A DNA stretch of 40,200 bases from Oscillospiraceae bacterium. GTDB taxonomy: Bacteria > Bacillota > Clostridia > Oscillospirales > Ruminococcaceae. The position numbers were made by a program, and so were the translations under genes. Below, piece by piece: positions 1 to 8,903 of the stretch. Below the pieces are notes generated by a model. The model was not told the DNA's origin, made no database searches, and saw only the letters and a program-made list of their open reading frames with translations. Each line of letters begins with the position of its first letter. Position 1 is the stretch's first letter. Location of the stretch: contig JAFUWN010000028.1 in NCBI GenBank assembly GCA_017483465.1, positions 1 through 40,200 on the forward strand, written 5' to 3'.

Positions 1-218
1 TCGAAAAAGTATTTGAAGTGCTCGGAGTCGAATCAGAATTCGAGGCTATGACCGTCAGCGGATGGGTCATGGAAGTACTCGAAAAAATCCCCAGTACAGA
101 CGATACTTTCGAGAGTGACGGCTTAAAAGTCCGTGTTATGAAAATGACCGGAAAGCGTATCGAACAAGTAGAAATCATCCGTCTGACGGAAACAGAATCC
201 GATTCCGAAGAGGATTAA
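1..218 (+). CDS. C-terminal end of a CBS/CorC-HlyC family (hemolysin-like) membrane protein, partial
   Basis: The frame is open from base 3 with no start in the window, so this is the tail of a longer gene. The visible 71 residues look like the transporter-associated CorC_HlyC domain that ends TlyC/CorC (UPF0053) proteins: a VSGWVMEVL stretch, then a short acidic loop, then the strand LKVRVMKMTGKRIEQVEII. Family members are membrane proteins with a DUF21 domain and a CBS pair, linked to magnesium/cobalt handling; the hemolysin name is historical. The tail ends in a run of Asp and Glu. The next gene begins 20 bases downstream, so the two may be cotranscribed. The family call rests on the last domain only. 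Confidence 0.7.
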   Translation, partial: EKVFEVLGVESEFEAMTVSGWVMEVLEKIPSTDDTFESDGLKVRVMKMTGKRIEQVEIIRLTETESDSEED

Positions 219-238
219 CCACAGAAAGCAGGTAGGTT

Positions 239-1015
239 ATGCTTCATAAAATGAAATTATATGCTGTACCGTTTCAGGCACTGAAAGCAGGCTATAAATC
301 AATTGAACTCCGGCTGAATGACGAGAAACGTCAGAAACTTCAGATCGGTGACAGTATCGAATTTACCTGTATTGATTTCCCTGATGAGAAAATCATCAAA
401 ACAATCAAGACCCTGCATGAGTTTGAAAATTTTGAAATATTATTTCAGAAACTTCCTCTGCTCCGGTGCGGAGAAACACCGTTTTCGCTTCAGGAAGCTA
501 ATCCCGAAAAAATGTTGAATTTCTATTCTCCTGAGAAATTAGAAAAATATCATGCTCTGGGAATCGAACTCGAAGAAATTCCCTTACAAAGATTTTTAGC
601 CGGACAATCCGGAGACATTCCGGACTGTTCCGGTTATGAAACGGCTCTGAAAGAAATCCGGAACAGTCTGAAAAAAACACACTGGATGTGGTATGTATTT
701 CCGCAGATCAAAGGCCTGACTCCTGATCCGGTTACAGAATACTATGCTTTACAGAATCGCAGAGAGGCGGAAGCCTTTCTGCATCATCCGGAACTCGGCA
801 CAAATCTGCTTTCGATTACAGAAACGCTTCTGCAATCGAAAACTTCTGATCCTGTCGTGATTTTCGGAAAGACTGATGCATATAAACTGCGTTCCTGTAT
901 GACGCTGTTCAGCGAAATCGCTCCGGAATATCCTGTATTTGAACAGGCTCTTGAAAAATTCTGCCTTGGCGGAAAAGATGAAAATACAATCAGAATATTA
1001 TCTTATGAGAAATAA
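239..1015 (+). CDS. ASCH (PUA-like) domain fused to a DUF1810 domain
   Basis: Two modules are visible in 258 residues. Residues 1-120 resemble an ASCH/PUA-like fold (KLYAVPFQALKAGYKSIELR, then QIGDSIEFTC), a small beta-barrel that usually binds RNA or nucleotides. Residues about 125-258 match the DUF1810 family: HWMWYVFPQIKGL, the EAEAFLHHPELG stretch, IFGKTDAYKLRSCMTLF, and a final KFCLGGKDENT. DUF1810 normally occurs alone as a protein of about 140 residues; its biochemical role is not known to me. The ATG at 239 follows a GCAGGTAGG site; a second ATG four codons later is possible. The gene is followed at once by a strong hairpin. Domain calls are by motif; the function is unknown. Confidence 0.75.
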   Translation: MLHKMKLYAVPFQALKAGYKSIELRLNDEKRQKLQIGDSIEFTCIDFPDEKIIKTIKTLHEFENFEILFQKLPLLRCGETPFSLQEANPEKMLNFYSPEKLEKYHALGIELEEIPLQRFLAGQSGDIPDCSGYETALKEIRNSLKKTHWMWYVFPQIKGLTPDPVTEYYALQNRREAEAFLHHPELGTNLLSITETLLQSKTSDPVVIFGKTDAYKLRSCMTLFSEIAPEYPVFEQALEKFCLGGKDENTIRILSYEK

Positions 1016-1054
1016 AAACAGCTGATATGCAAAATTTATGCATATCAGCTGTTT
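1016..1054. terminator. Bidirectional terminator between convergent genes
   Basis: A 16-base perfect inverted repeat (1016-1031 and 1039-1054) with a 7-base loop starts directly after the stop of the rightward gene. The arms begin with AAA and end with TTT. It lies between two convergent genes, so it can serve both strands, although neither side has a long U tract. Confidence 0.75.
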
Positions 1055-1056
1055 GA

Positions 1057-2604
1057 TTAATAAAATCCTTCTGTGATGCCGTTTCCGGTATTCGGATGCA
1101 TGACTGACCAGATACAGTCTATCACAAATAAAATTAATAATATGATACATAAAATTTTTCGTTTTTTAGGAGAAAGCTTTTTCAGAAGATTATCTGAAAC
1201 AGGGGCAATAAAATACGTGACGGCGACTCCGGCCAATCCGAATACAGTCAGACCCTCCAGACAGACTCTGCCGTTGATATTCATAAAATATCCGGTATAA
1301 TCCCACCACCGTTTATGGGCAACCTGTTCCAGCAGCCAGGAGGTAAAATATTCCAGCGAACCGCAGATAACAAATGCACTCGCAAACAGCAGAGCAGGCT
1401 TTTTCCTGAGCGGTTTCAGAAGATAAATAATAATCAGACCGCCTGTACCATAGATCGGAAGCCAGGGGCCTGTCATTGTACCACGGTTGATAAACGAACC
1501 CTCATTGACAAGATAGAAGCAAACTTCAAACAGATAGCCGATAAATGAGAACAGGAAGAAAAATAAAACTGCTGTTTCCAGTGTATAGTCTTTTTCATAA
1601 TCTGTAGCCAGCCATCTGTGTTTTTCCAGATGCGGAGTCGGACATTCATCATCCGGATAAGCTTCTTTACCGGAATTGAAAATCAGCATATCATCACAGA
1701 GCAGACCATTTTCTATAAGAGTCATTTTCTTCTCTGTCCGGAGTGCCGCATAGAGTTCTGCAAAAATACATTCCCGGTAAGGATTCAGGAAAAACAGTGA
1801 GGACATATGAAATGTCGCACCATCCAGCAATGCAAAGGGCAGCAAAGTCAGATCAATTTTAAATGCAGTTTTCTTGTCGCCGTTCATGATCTGCTTTGAA
1901 AGTGAGAAAGCTTCTTTTGCTGTGATATTGGGATTTTCTGCTAACAGATACGGAATCATAAGATATTCGTAATATTTGATAAAACCGCCGATAATTGTCA
2001 GATTCCATAAAGTCTGCCGGACGGCTCGCAGAAGCATGACTTTTGCTGTATTGTTTGTATACCCTGTCCGGTAGACAAATAGCAGACGGTCAGGTTTGGT
2101 TTTCGGATAAGCCCGGCGTTCGAGAAAATAACGGCATCGGCCGATCAGAATCAGATTCTTGATAAAAATCCAGAAAAAAGCCATGCAGACTGTCATAGTA
2201 AAAATCGTGACCGACTCTGCAATTTTCCCGTCAAATAAGATTTTATTCAGACCGTTGAGAATCCCGAACCCTAACGAGCCGGAGGCTGTAATTTCATTGA
2301 CAATGACAGAAAAATAGCCCATTGTATATTTTTCTGCTGTAGTTTCCGCAAGCGGACTGAAATCGACAGAAACCAGATTCAGACCGCTGAGGAGTTCTTT
2401 CAGAATTTCCGCATTTGTCATATGATTTTCACGAAGCTCATGAACGGCCTGTTCACTTTCTGTAAGCATATGATTCCAGTCAGTTGCATACTGATAGCCG
2501 TCACGCAGGATAAAGCCGACTAAAAATACAATCATGACATTCAGGAAATAATGTGTTCTGAGATCTTTCCATGCAGATTGATAAAGTGTTTTTGTAGATT
2601 TCAT
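1057..2604 (-). CDS. DUF975 / putative ABC-transporter type IV (CmpB) membrane fusion protein
   Basis: A 515-residue multi-spanning membrane protein. The N-terminal part (about 1-300) has the look of DUF975 proteins: a SAWKDLRTHYF start, several hydrophobic spans and the NPYRECIFAELYAALR stretch. The C-terminal part (about 345-515) matches the putative ABC-transporter permease family PF06541 (CmpB): AVLFFFLFSFIGYLFEV, NRGTMTGPWLPIYGTGG, and WWDYTGYFMNINGRVCLEG with a final GLAGVAVTYF. The two families usually come as separate proteins; combined forms are my reading of this sequence. It is last in a leftward operon, 12 bases after the GH25 lipoprotein gene, with a GCAGGTG ribosome site. The substrate is unknown. 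Confidence 0.75.
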   Translation of the reverse strand: MKSTKTLYQSAWKDLRTHYFLNVMIVFLVGFILRDGYQYATDWNHMLTESEQAVHELRENHMTNAEILKELLSGLNLVSVDFSPLAETTAEKYTMGYFSVIVNEITASGSLGFGILNGLNKILFDGKIAESVTIFTMTVCMAFFWIFIKNLILIGRCRYFLERRAYPKTKPDRLLFVYRTGYTNNTAKVMLLRAVRQTLWNLTIIGGFIKYYEYLMIPYLLAENPNITAKEAFSLSKQIMNGDKKTAFKIDLTLLPFALLDGATFHMSSLFFLNPYRECIFAELYAALRTEKKMTLIENGLLCDDMLIFNSGKEAYPDDECPTPHLEKHRWLATDYEKDYTLETAVLFFFLFSFIGYLFEVCFYLVNEGSFINRGTMTGPWLPIYGTGGLIIIYLLKPLRKKPALLFASAFVICGSLEYFTSWLLEQVAHKRWWDYTGYFMNINGRVCLEGLTVFGLAGVAVTYFIAPVSDNLLKKLSPKKRKILCIILLILFVIDCIWSVMHPNTGNGITEGFY

Positions 2605-2616
2605 TGTTTCACCTGC

Positions 2617-3945
2617 TTATGATTCACTTTCAGCAGTTTCTGCTTCGGGATAAGTTTCATGTTCTTCGGAGAAGACATCGAAATCAGCCAGTTCATCCAG
2701 ACCGGCAACCCGTCCGGTGTTACATCTCTGCCACATGAAATAATCGCCTTTATAATCCGTCTGTTCTGTATAATGTGCGAGCCATACTGTTTCCTGCTCC
2801 GGTTTTTCCCAGATATTTTCAAGATAATATTTGCTTGCATAGAGCATGGTTTCATAGCCGTTCTGCTGCATCTGGTCTTTGAAAGCCTGATATAATATAT
2901 TCAGATCATGCAGATTGATTCCGTATTGCTGGAAATTTGTAAAATCTTCCCAGTCAAAGGCAATCGGAAAATCCAGTTTTTCCTTGCCGAGCCGTTCTGC
3001 AATCCAGTCGGCATCGGCACGAACTTGAGATTCGTCACTGTCAGCAGAATAGAAATAGACTCCGATTTTCATACCGGCTTCTTTTGCAGCATTGAAATTA
3101 TATTCAAAAAAGCTGTCCTGCTCCGGAGTGCCGGAACTTTTGCCGATACGCATCATAACAAATTCACAGCCGGCACGTTTGAGAGCATCAAAATCAACAT
3201 AGCCCTGCCAGGAAGAAATATCCACACCGGCAAAGTCATGAATCCCGGAGGCATATTGCTTCTTGAAATCGGCAAATTCGATCACTTCTCCCGAACCGGA
3301 ACCCAGAGAAGCAGGCTTTTCATCTGCCACAATCACGCTGAAACGGCATGTAGACTGATTTCCGGAATTATCCGTCAGATGAGCAGAAATCATATATGTT
3401 CCCGGAACGGAAGTATCCACATCGCCGTCATAGGTAAGTGTGACAGAAGTATCATAATTATCGCCATAGCCGATCAGATTTCTTAAATCAAATACTTCTC
3501 CGGTTTTAATCCATGCAGAAGCACCGTCATTCAGAATCAGAGGCGGAGTGGTATCTTTTACCTGATAGCTGAATATTTCTTCTCTTGTTTCCTGTCCGTA
3601 AAGATAGGGCACAGTAATTTCAAACGTTCCGATTCGGCCGGTATCGACTTTCTGCTGCGGGTCTTTGAGCGTAACATTGGAAGCCGTAACAAATTCTTCC
3701 AGTGTCATATTACTGTTGACTTCGACAGTATGCATATAATTAATAAACACGACATCGGGAGCAGGCGGCTCTGTAGGAGGTTCTGTCCAGATAAATTCCG
3801 TTTCCGGTTCGGTTTCTGGCAGAGCAGCCGTCTCTGTTTCTGTCAGTTCGAGCTGTTCTTCTTCTGGCTGAGAAGAAGTCTGTGAACTGCAGCCGGTAAG
3901 AAATATAAACAGACTTAACAATACAAATATATATTTATTTTTCAT
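2617..3945 (-). CDS. Lipoprotein with Ig-like domains and a GH25 lysozyme (muramidase) domain
   Basis: The chosen start gives MKNKYIFVLLSLFIFLTGC, a lipoprotein signal peptide with lipobox LTGC. An ATG five codons upstream (3960) overlaps the previous stop as ATGA, but a GAGG site nine bases before 3945 favours the later start. After a Glu/Thr/Pro-rich linker come one or two Ig-like strands (about residues 70-205, including GTFEITVPYLYG and PGTYMISAHLTDNSGN). The GH25 domain follows (about 235-425): GVDISSWQG with the conserved Asp, FVMMRIG, GVYFYS and the acidic FDWEDF motif. GH25 enzymes cut the glycan chain of peptidoglycan. The protein should sit on the outer face of the membrane. Its operon partners are a DUF6273 protein and a membrane protein. 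Confidence 0.88.
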   Translation of the reverse strand: MKNKYIFVLLSLFIFLTGCSSQTSSQPEEEQLELTETETAALPETEPETEFIWTEPPTEPPAPDVVFINYMHTVEVNSNMTLEEFVTASNVTLKDPQQKVDTGRIGTFEITVPYLYGQETREEIFSYQVKDTTPPLILNDGASAWIKTGEVFDLRNLIGYGDNYDTSVTLTYDGDVDTSVPGTYMISAHLTDNSGNQSTCRFSVIVADEKPASLGSGSGEVIEFADFKKQYASGIHDFAGVDISSWQGYVDFDALKRAGCEFVMMRIGKSSGTPEQDSFFEYNFNAAKEAGMKIGVYFYSADSDESQVRADADWIAERLGKEKLDFPIAFDWEDFTNFQQYGINLHDLNILYQAFKDQMQQNGYETMLYASKYYLENIWEKPEQETVWLAHYTEQTDYKGDYFMWQRCNTGRVAGLDELADFDVFSEEHETYPEAETAESES

Positions 3946-3956
3946 GAATAAAAGCC

Positions 3957-4514
3957 TCATTTCGATAATTTCAGATTTAAATACATAGCCGGCCGGATTC
4001 CCCGTTCATAATTGGCATAATGTCCGGTTCCGGAAACGGAGCCGTCCGACCAGACGATACAGAACGTATTCGGTTCGTCACCGTTGGAACGAAGCCACCA
4101 CCAGCAGTTTTTCCTTTCCTGATAAAAAGGCAGAAGATTGACAAAATCTTTCAAATCCTGACTATATCCGACAGCATTCGGCTCGGCCGGAGCAGTACGG
4201 GAAGACAGATCAGGCAGATAGGAATTTATTTCCTCTTCACTCAGTAAAAATAATTTATCCTGTGAAGCAAGATTGCCTGTGACAATTTTCTGCTGTTCTT
4301 CCGGAGAAAAAGTCAGCTGAAAAAAATCATGATTCAGCCATTTCCGGAGTGTACTCCGTTCCCAGTCTATATAAATGCAGTCTGGAAACATGCGTTTGGC
4401 ATCCAGAATATATTTGCTCAGAACGAGCATTTTTTCACGTTCCTCATGCAGTACCAGCCATTCAACAGGCTTTCCGGCATAAGTTCCGAATGTAATTGTT
4501 TGATAGTTTTTCAT
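3957..4514 (-). CDS. DUF6273 domain protein
   Basis: 185 residues without signal peptide. The hallmark is at the C-terminus: WWWLRS, then VWSDGSVSGTGHYANYERGIRPAMYLNL, the WLRSPG...GSVS...GVRPA pattern of DUF6273, a fold related to lectin-like or formylglycine-enzyme-like domains. The N-terminal part (ITFGTYAGKPVEWLVL, ERSTLRKWLN) is also typical. The function of the family is unknown. It is first in a leftward three-gene operon; its TGA overlaps an ATG of the next gene. The ribosome site is GGAGG, eight bases upstream. Confidence 0.8.
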   Translation of the reverse strand: MKNYQTITFGTYAGKPVEWLVLHEEREKMLVLSKYILDAKRMFPDCIYIDWERSTLRKWLNHDFFQLTFSPEEQQKIVTGNLASQDKLFLLSEEEINSYLPDLSSRTAPAEPNAVGYSQDLKDFVNLLPFYQERKNCWWWLRSNGDEPNTFCIVWSDGSVSGTGHYANYERGIRPAMYLNLKLSK

Positions 4515-4536
4515 TTCAAATCCTCCTGACTTATTT

Positions 4537-4565
4537 ATTATACACGAATTTTAAAAAAAATGCAA
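4537..4565 (-). promoter_or_regulatory. Promoter of the DUF6273-GH25-DUF975 operon
   Basis: Reading leftward: -35 TTGCAT (4565-4560), a 17-base spacer and -10 TATAAT (4542-4537) preceded by GTG. It lies about 25 bases before the ATG at 4514. Confidence 0.65.
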
Positions 4566-4603
4566 TAGGTTTCAGAAGGAAACTGAAAAATCTGAAAAAC
4601 TAC

Positions 4604-4632
4604 TTGACAAATTTTTAAAAATATGCTAAGAT
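4604..4632 (+). promoter_or_regulatory. Promoter of the T-box/tyrS transcript
   Basis: TTGACA at 4604-4609, a 17-base spacer, and TAAGAT at 4627-4632 with an extended TGC just before it. The T-box leader begins about 15 bases downstream. Confidence 0.75.
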
Positions 4633-4648
4633 ATAATATATCTGAAAA

Positions 4649-4895
4649 CGCTGTGAAGGAAAGAAGTAAGAAATTTCGCTGTTTACAGAGAAATGCCGGT
4701 CGGTGCAAGGCACGAAACAGAACTTTCTGAAATACATTCCGGAGCGGATTTCCTGAAAATATCTTGATTAGGGAAATACGGAGTGATGCACGTTACAGCA
4801 TTTCGAGATCAGACAGATTTTTTTCTGACTGGTAAACCGAGGTGGTACAGCGGTATTTTGTCGCCCTCTGCATTGGTATGCAGGGGGCGTTTTCT
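4649..4895 (+). promoter_or_regulatory. T-box riboswitch, tyrosine-specific, with terminator
   Basis: Stem I runs from about 4649 to 4746 (CGCT pairs with AGCG, GGAA with TTCC, AGAAA with TTTCT, CTGTTT with AAACAG). The AGTA bulge is at 4665-4668. Opposite it, in the specifier loop, is TAC at 4733-4735, a tyrosine codon followed by a purine. The T-box sequence GAGGTGGTACAGCGG is at 4839-4853. Its TGGT (4843-4846) can pair with ACCA, as expected for a tRNA with discriminator A such as tRNA-Tyr. The terminator is a 12-bp stem (4862-4873 with 4878-4889) followed by TTTT. Uncharged tRNA-Tyr should favour the antiterminator and let transcription into the small membrane gene and tyrS proceed. Confidence 0.92.
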
Positions 4896-4912
4896 GATTG
4901 AGGTGAAATCTC

Positions 4913-5191
4913 TTGAAACTTGATGCAAAATCCAGAAAAAAAGCATTGCTTTTATTAATTGTTATTATTATTTCTATGCTGATTCCTATGAAAATTACGC
5001 ACAAAGACGGCGGAACGGTCGAATATAAAGCTTTGCTCTACAGTGTCATACAATGGCATCAGATTGCTTCTCAGGACTATCATACCGGAATCATACAGGG
5101 CACAGAAATCAGAATTTTATTTTCTACTGTCTATCATAATGCTGAATTTATTCCGGATCATATCGAACATGTTCTGTCACCAGCAGAATAA
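4913..5191 (+). CDS. Small single-span membrane protein of unknown function
   Basis: 92 residues starting at TTG, eight bases after a GAGGTG ribosome site; no ATG is suitably placed upstream. A short basic N-terminus (KSRKK) precedes one hydrophobic span (about residues 11-27). The remainder, with the KDGGTVEYKALLYSVIQWH stretch, should face outside. I do not recognise a named family, though the KDGGTVEYKAL motif resembles short proteins common in Clostridia. It lies between the T-box terminator and tyrS, 36 bases before the latter, so tyrosine starvation should raise both. Confidence 0.7.
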   Translation: MKLDAKSRKKALLLLIVIIISMLIPMKITHKDGGTVEYKALLYSVIQWHQIASQDYHTGIIQGTEIRILFSTVYHNAEFIPDHIEHVLSPAE

Positions 5192-5227
5192 AATAAATTT
5201 TAAAAATCAAATGAAGGAGTAGTTATC

Positions 5228-6445
5228 ATGACTGTTTTTGAAGAACTTGAAAGAAGAGGTCTGCTCGCTCAGCTGACCGACAAAAAAGAAATTGAAGAAT
5301 TAATCAATGCCGGAAAAGCCACTTTCTATATCGGCTTCGACCCGACTGCGGATTCTCTGCATGTAGGTCATTTCATGGCTCTGTGCCTGATGAAGCGTCT
5401 CCAGATGGCCGGCAATAAGCCGATTGTTCTGCTCGGAGGCGGTACCGGTATGATCGGTGACCCGTCCGGTAAGACCGATATGAGAAAAATGCTCACCCCT
5501 GAAACCATTGCTCATAATATCGAATGTTTCAAAAAGCAGATGAGCAGATTTATTGATTTTTCTGATGATAAAGCTATTGCTGTCAATAATGCCGACTGGC
5601 TCATGAATCTGAACTATGTTGAATTATTAAGAGAAGTCGGTGCAAATTTCACTGTCAACAGAATGCTTGCCGCAGAGTGCTATAAGCAGAGATGGGAAAA
5701 AGGCCTGACATTCCTGGAATTTAACTATATGATCATGCAGAGCTATGACTTCTATAGATTATATCAGGATTATGGCTGTAATATGCAGTTCGGCGGTGAT
5801 GACCAGTGGTCCAACATGCTGGGCGGTACGGAACTGATCAGAAGAAAACTCGGTAAAGATGCCTATGCTATGACGATCACACTCCTGCTGAATTCTGAAG
5901 GCAAAAAAATGGGCAAGACGGAAAAGGGTGCTGTCTGGCTTGACCCTGAAAAAACAAGCCCTTATGAATTCTTCCAGTACTGGAGAAACGTTGCGGATGC
6001 TGATGTTATCAAATGCCTTAAAATGCTGACATTCGAGCCGATCGAAAAAATAGAGGAAATGGAACAGAATCTCGAAGGTGCAGGCTTTAACCAAGCAAAA
6101 GAACTGCTGGCTTACAGTCTGACAGAACTCGTTCACGGCAAAGAAGAAGCTGATAAGGCTCTCGAAGCAGCAAAAGCAGTTTTCAGCGGCGGCGGAAATT
6201 CTGAAAATATGCCCTCTACTGCGATTCCGGCAGAGAAACTCACAGACGGTAAAATCAATATTCTGAATCTTCTCGTAGAATGCAAGCTCGTACCGACAAA
6301 ATCTGAGGGCAGAAGAAACGTTCAGCAGGGCGGCATCAGCATCAACGGCGAAAAAATTACAGATCCGAATGCAGAAATTGTTCTTGACGGTGAAGTAATC
6401 ATCAAGAAAGGCAAAAAAGTATTTCATAAAGCAACAATTGCATAA
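5228..6445 (+). CDS. tyrS: Tyrosine--tRNA ligase
   Basis: Full-length (405 residues) class I aminoacyl-tRNA synthetase that charges tRNA-Tyr in the cytoplasm. The HIGH motif is HVGH (45-48) and the KMSKS motif is KMGKT (227-231). Tyrosine-pocket elements FYIGFDPT (33-40), QSYD (171-174) and GGDDQW (189-194) are intact. The last 75 residues form the S4 RNA-binding domain ([20 protein letters not shown], then INGEKI). The ribosome site GAAGGAG is ten bases before the ATG. It is controlled by the tyrosine T-box upstream and closed by a terminator 18 bases after the stop. Confidence 0.98.
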   Translation: MTVFEELERRGLLAQLTDKKEIEELINAGKATFYIGFDPTADSLHVGHFMALCLMKRLQMAGNKPIVLLGGGTGMIGDPSGKTDMRKMLTPETIAHNIECFKKQMSRFIDFSDDKAIAVNNADWLMNLNYVELLREVGANFTVNRMLAAECYKQRWEKGLTFLEFNYMIMQSYDFYRLYQDYGCNMQFGGDDQWSNMLGGTELIRRKLGKDAYAMTITLLLNSEGKKMGKTEKGAVWLDPEKTSPYEFFQYWRNVADADVIKCLKMLTFEPIEKIEEMEQNLEGAGFNQAKELLAYSLTELVHGKEEADKALEAAKAVFSGGGNSENMPSTAIPAEKLTDGKINILNLLVECKLVPTKSEGRRNVQQGGISINGEKITDPNAEIVLDGEVIIKKGKKVFHKATIA

Positions 6446-6462
6446 GAATTTAAAATTTTCGG

Positions 6463-6500
6463 TCAGTTCTGCACAGCCCGTGCAGAACTGATTTTTATTG
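6463..6500 (+). terminator. Rho-independent terminator of tyrS
   Basis: A 12-bp perfect stem (6463-6474 with 6480-6491), loop AGCCC, followed by TTTTTATT. Confidence 0.9.
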
Positions 6501-6580
6501 ATTTTCTTATAAATTTAAGATTATTTTAAGATTTCAATCATATAATAATAAGTCAGATAAAAAATACAGGAGGATGTTTT

Positions 6581-8851
6581 ATGCCAAATTATAAGCTGAT
6601 CAGTATTTTATGCTGTGCCGTCTGCATGATGACGACAGTATCTGCAATTCCGGTTCATACCGGAACTTTCTCTGTACTCTCTGCTCATGCCGAAGAAGTG
6701 CAGACGGAAATTACAGCCTCTTTCACAAATACTTCCGTTCAGGCCGGTGTGCCTCTGACGGTCACTCTGAATAACGCAACTGCTGAAATTACTTCTTACC
6801 GCTGGACTGTCGGCGGAAAGGAAATCAGTCAGAATTCCGCAAGCTATACCCCTACAGAAGCAGATTATGAAAAAATGATTTCTGTCACTGTGACGGCTGA
6901 CGGAAAAGACTACACCTGCTCGGCATATTGCAGTATTCTTCCGGTTGTGTATCTGCATACAGATACGGAAATCACCAGCAAGACAGAATATATTGACGGT
7001 ACCTGCACAATTCAGGGCAATGCAGAATATTCTGATGAAACTCAGCTCTATTCCGGAGCCATGCAGATTCGTGGCAGAGGCAATTATACATGGGTACATG
7101 ACAAAAAGCCCTATAAAATCAAGCTTGATACCAAAACCGATGTACTCGGCATGGGAACAAGTAAGCACTGGGTTCTGCTTGCAGAGTATATGGACCCTAC
7201 ACATCTCAGAAATGAGATCATGCCGGAGCTTTCCCGTATTGTCGATATGGAATATACTGCCGACAGCAAGGCCGTTGCTGTTGTCCTGAACGGAGAGTAT
7301 AACGGCGTTTATCATCTGAGTGAAAATGTCCGGATTGCAGATGACCGTGTGAATATCTACGACTGGGAAGAAACTGCCGAAGAGATTGCAAAAGCTCTCT
7401 ACAAAGAGAAAAAAGCCTCCGGCATGACAAAAACAGACCGTGACGATCTGGAAGATCAGCTTGTACAGAATCTGGACTGGATTACTTCCGGAGTTTTTAC
7501 ATGGAATGACAGTTCTTATCAGGTCAGCGATTATGTGCAGATTCCCGATCGTATTGACGGCGGTTATCTTCTGGAACTGGATACTTATGATGATTATCAT
7601 GTCAAGCAGATTTCCGACTTCAATACAGAGGCCGATCAGCCGATTCAGTTCAAGAGTCCGGAATATGCCGTGACTAATTCGGAATTATATAATTATGCAA
7701 AAGATTATATCCAGAGTTTTGAAAATGCGGTCAGTGCTGATGATTATTATGCAGATTATAACAATATATCAAAACATTACAGTCAGCTTTTTGATATGGA
7801 TTCTCTTGTCAAATACTGGATGATTCTGGAATTGTCTTCCAACTGTGACGGAATGCGTTACAGCAATTACATGTATAAAGATTTTGATACACTGTTCAAG
7901 ATGGGGCCGGCATGGGATTTCGACTGGACATGGAATGTAAGTTATATCGTACCTGCTGACGAATGGTGGACAGATCAGAATTATTATAACAATTCTGTCC
8001 ACTGGTACAAGAATCTTGTGAAAGACCCGTATTTTATCACCAAAGCTTATGAATTATATCAGGCTCATAAAGACGAATTCAATGCGATCAGCAAAGACGG
8101 CGGCCTATTTGATACACTTGCCGAAACATATGCTATTTCTTCAAAAGCCGATCTTGCAAAATGGCATTCTGATCAGAATTATGAATCTGAACTGGAAAAA
8201 ACAAAAGAATATATTACCCAGCGTTTCGCATGGCTCGGCCAGCAGTTCGATTCTGTAGAATCTCTTGCAGAATCGCTCGGCTATGAAGCTTCTGACAAGC
8301 TTGCTGTGGCAGAACTCTCCGGTCAGAATGGCAGTATTCTTGTAAAAGCCTCTGTTTCTGATGACTCTGCTGAAACAGTTACATTCCATATCAACGGCAT
8401 ATTCGCCGGAGAAGCTGAAATTCAAAACGGAACCGCAAGTCTGAATATCAGTTCTTCCCTGCTGAATCAGGACAGTACGGCTTTGAATACAATTCAGATC
8501 AGAATGAAAGATGCTCAGGGTAAATATCTCGCACAGGAAGCAGATTCTTCCGGATGGGGCGGCCGTGGCGGCTGGAATCCGTGGGAACCGCAGAATACTG
8601 CTTCTGAAAGAACCGTTTATTCTAATTTCAAGACTTTCTCTGCGGATGAACTCGGCGTATCTCCGGCAGTTCCGGGAGATGTCAATTGTGATGGTATTGT
8701 TAATATTTTTGATTTTGTTCTGCTGAAACAGCATTTTCTGAAATCCGGAACGCTTTCCGGACAGGGTCTGGCAAATGCCGACTGCAATGCAGACGGAACA
8801 GTTTCCCTGACGGATATTATTAAATTACAGAAATTCCTGCTGACAGTATAA
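6581..8851 (+). CDS. Secreted CotH kinase family protein with C-terminal dockerin
   Basis: 756 residues. A signal peptide (about 1-38, ending SAHA) is followed by an Ig-like region (about 47-110). The CotH domain (about 120-560) has RGRGNYTW, KKPYKIKLD, HWVLLAEYMDPTHLRNE, GVYHLSENV and the acidic GPAWDFDW near residue 445. CotH proteins are kinase-like; spore-coat CotH phosphorylates other coat proteins, and CotH-dockerin proteins occur in cellulosomal ruminococci. A further Ig-like section (about 570-655) and a Gly/Trp-rich linker lead to a type I dockerin (about 699-756) with two calcium loops beginning GDVNCDGIVN and ADCNADGTVS. The dockerin should anchor it to a cohesin. The ribosome site AGGAGG is well placed, and its own terminator follows. 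Confidence 0.92.
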   Translation: MPNYKLISILCCAVCMMTTVSAIPVHTGTFSVLSAHAEEVQTEITASFTNTSVQAGVPLTVTLNNATAEITSYRWTVGGKEISQNSASYTPTEADYEKMISVTVTADGKDYTCSAYCSILPVVYLHTDTEITSKTEYIDGTCTIQGNAEYSDETQLYSGAMQIRGRGNYTWVHDKKPYKIKLDTKTDVLGMGTSKHWVLLAEYMDPTHLRNEIMPELSRIVDMEYTADSKAVAVVLNGEYNGVYHLSENVRIADDRVNIYDWEETAEEIAKALYKEKKASGMTKTDRDDLEDQLVQNLDWITSGVFTWNDSSYQVSDYVQIPDRIDGGYLLELDTYDDYHVKQISDFNTEADQPIQFKSPEYAVTNSELYNYAKDYIQSFENAVSADDYYADYNNISKHYSQLFDMDSLVKYWMILELSSNCDGMRYSNYMYKDFDTLFKMGPAWDFDWTWNVSYIVPADEWWTDQNYYNNSVHWYKNLVKDPYFITKAYELYQAHKDEFNAISKDGGLFDTLAETYAISSKADLAKWHSDQNYESELEKTKEYITQRFAWLGQQFDSVESLAESLGYEASDKLAVAELSGQNGSILVKASVSDDSAETVTFHINGIFAGEAEIQNGTASLNISSSLLNQDSTALNTIQIRMKDAQGKYLAQEADSSGWGGRGGWNPWEPQNTASERTVYSNFKTFSADELGVSPAVPGDVNCDGIVNIFDFVLLKQHFLKSGTLSGQGLANADCNADGTVSLTDIIKLQKFLLTV

Positions 8852-8869
8852 TCTGATTCTCAAAAAAAT

Positions 8870-8898
8870 ACAGCTCCGTGTGAATCGCACGGAGCTGT
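8870..8898. terminator. Bidirectional terminator between convergent genes
   Basis: An 11-bp perfect stem (8870-8880 with 8888-8898) and 7-base loop. A-rich sequence precedes it and TTTATTTTAT follows, so it can serve the CotH gene and the leftward gene ending at 8904. Confidence 0.85.
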
Positions 8899-8903
8899 TT
8901 ATT

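Noticed and set aside
5759-6427. 222-codon reverse-strand frame inside tyrS
   Set aside because: It is fully covered by a clear tyrosyl-tRNA synthetase with intact motifs.
6608-7600. 330-codon reverse-strand frame inside the CotH gene
   Set aside because: The + strand frame has signal peptide, CotH motifs and dockerin. The reverse frame has no domain or ribosome site and mirrors codon bias.
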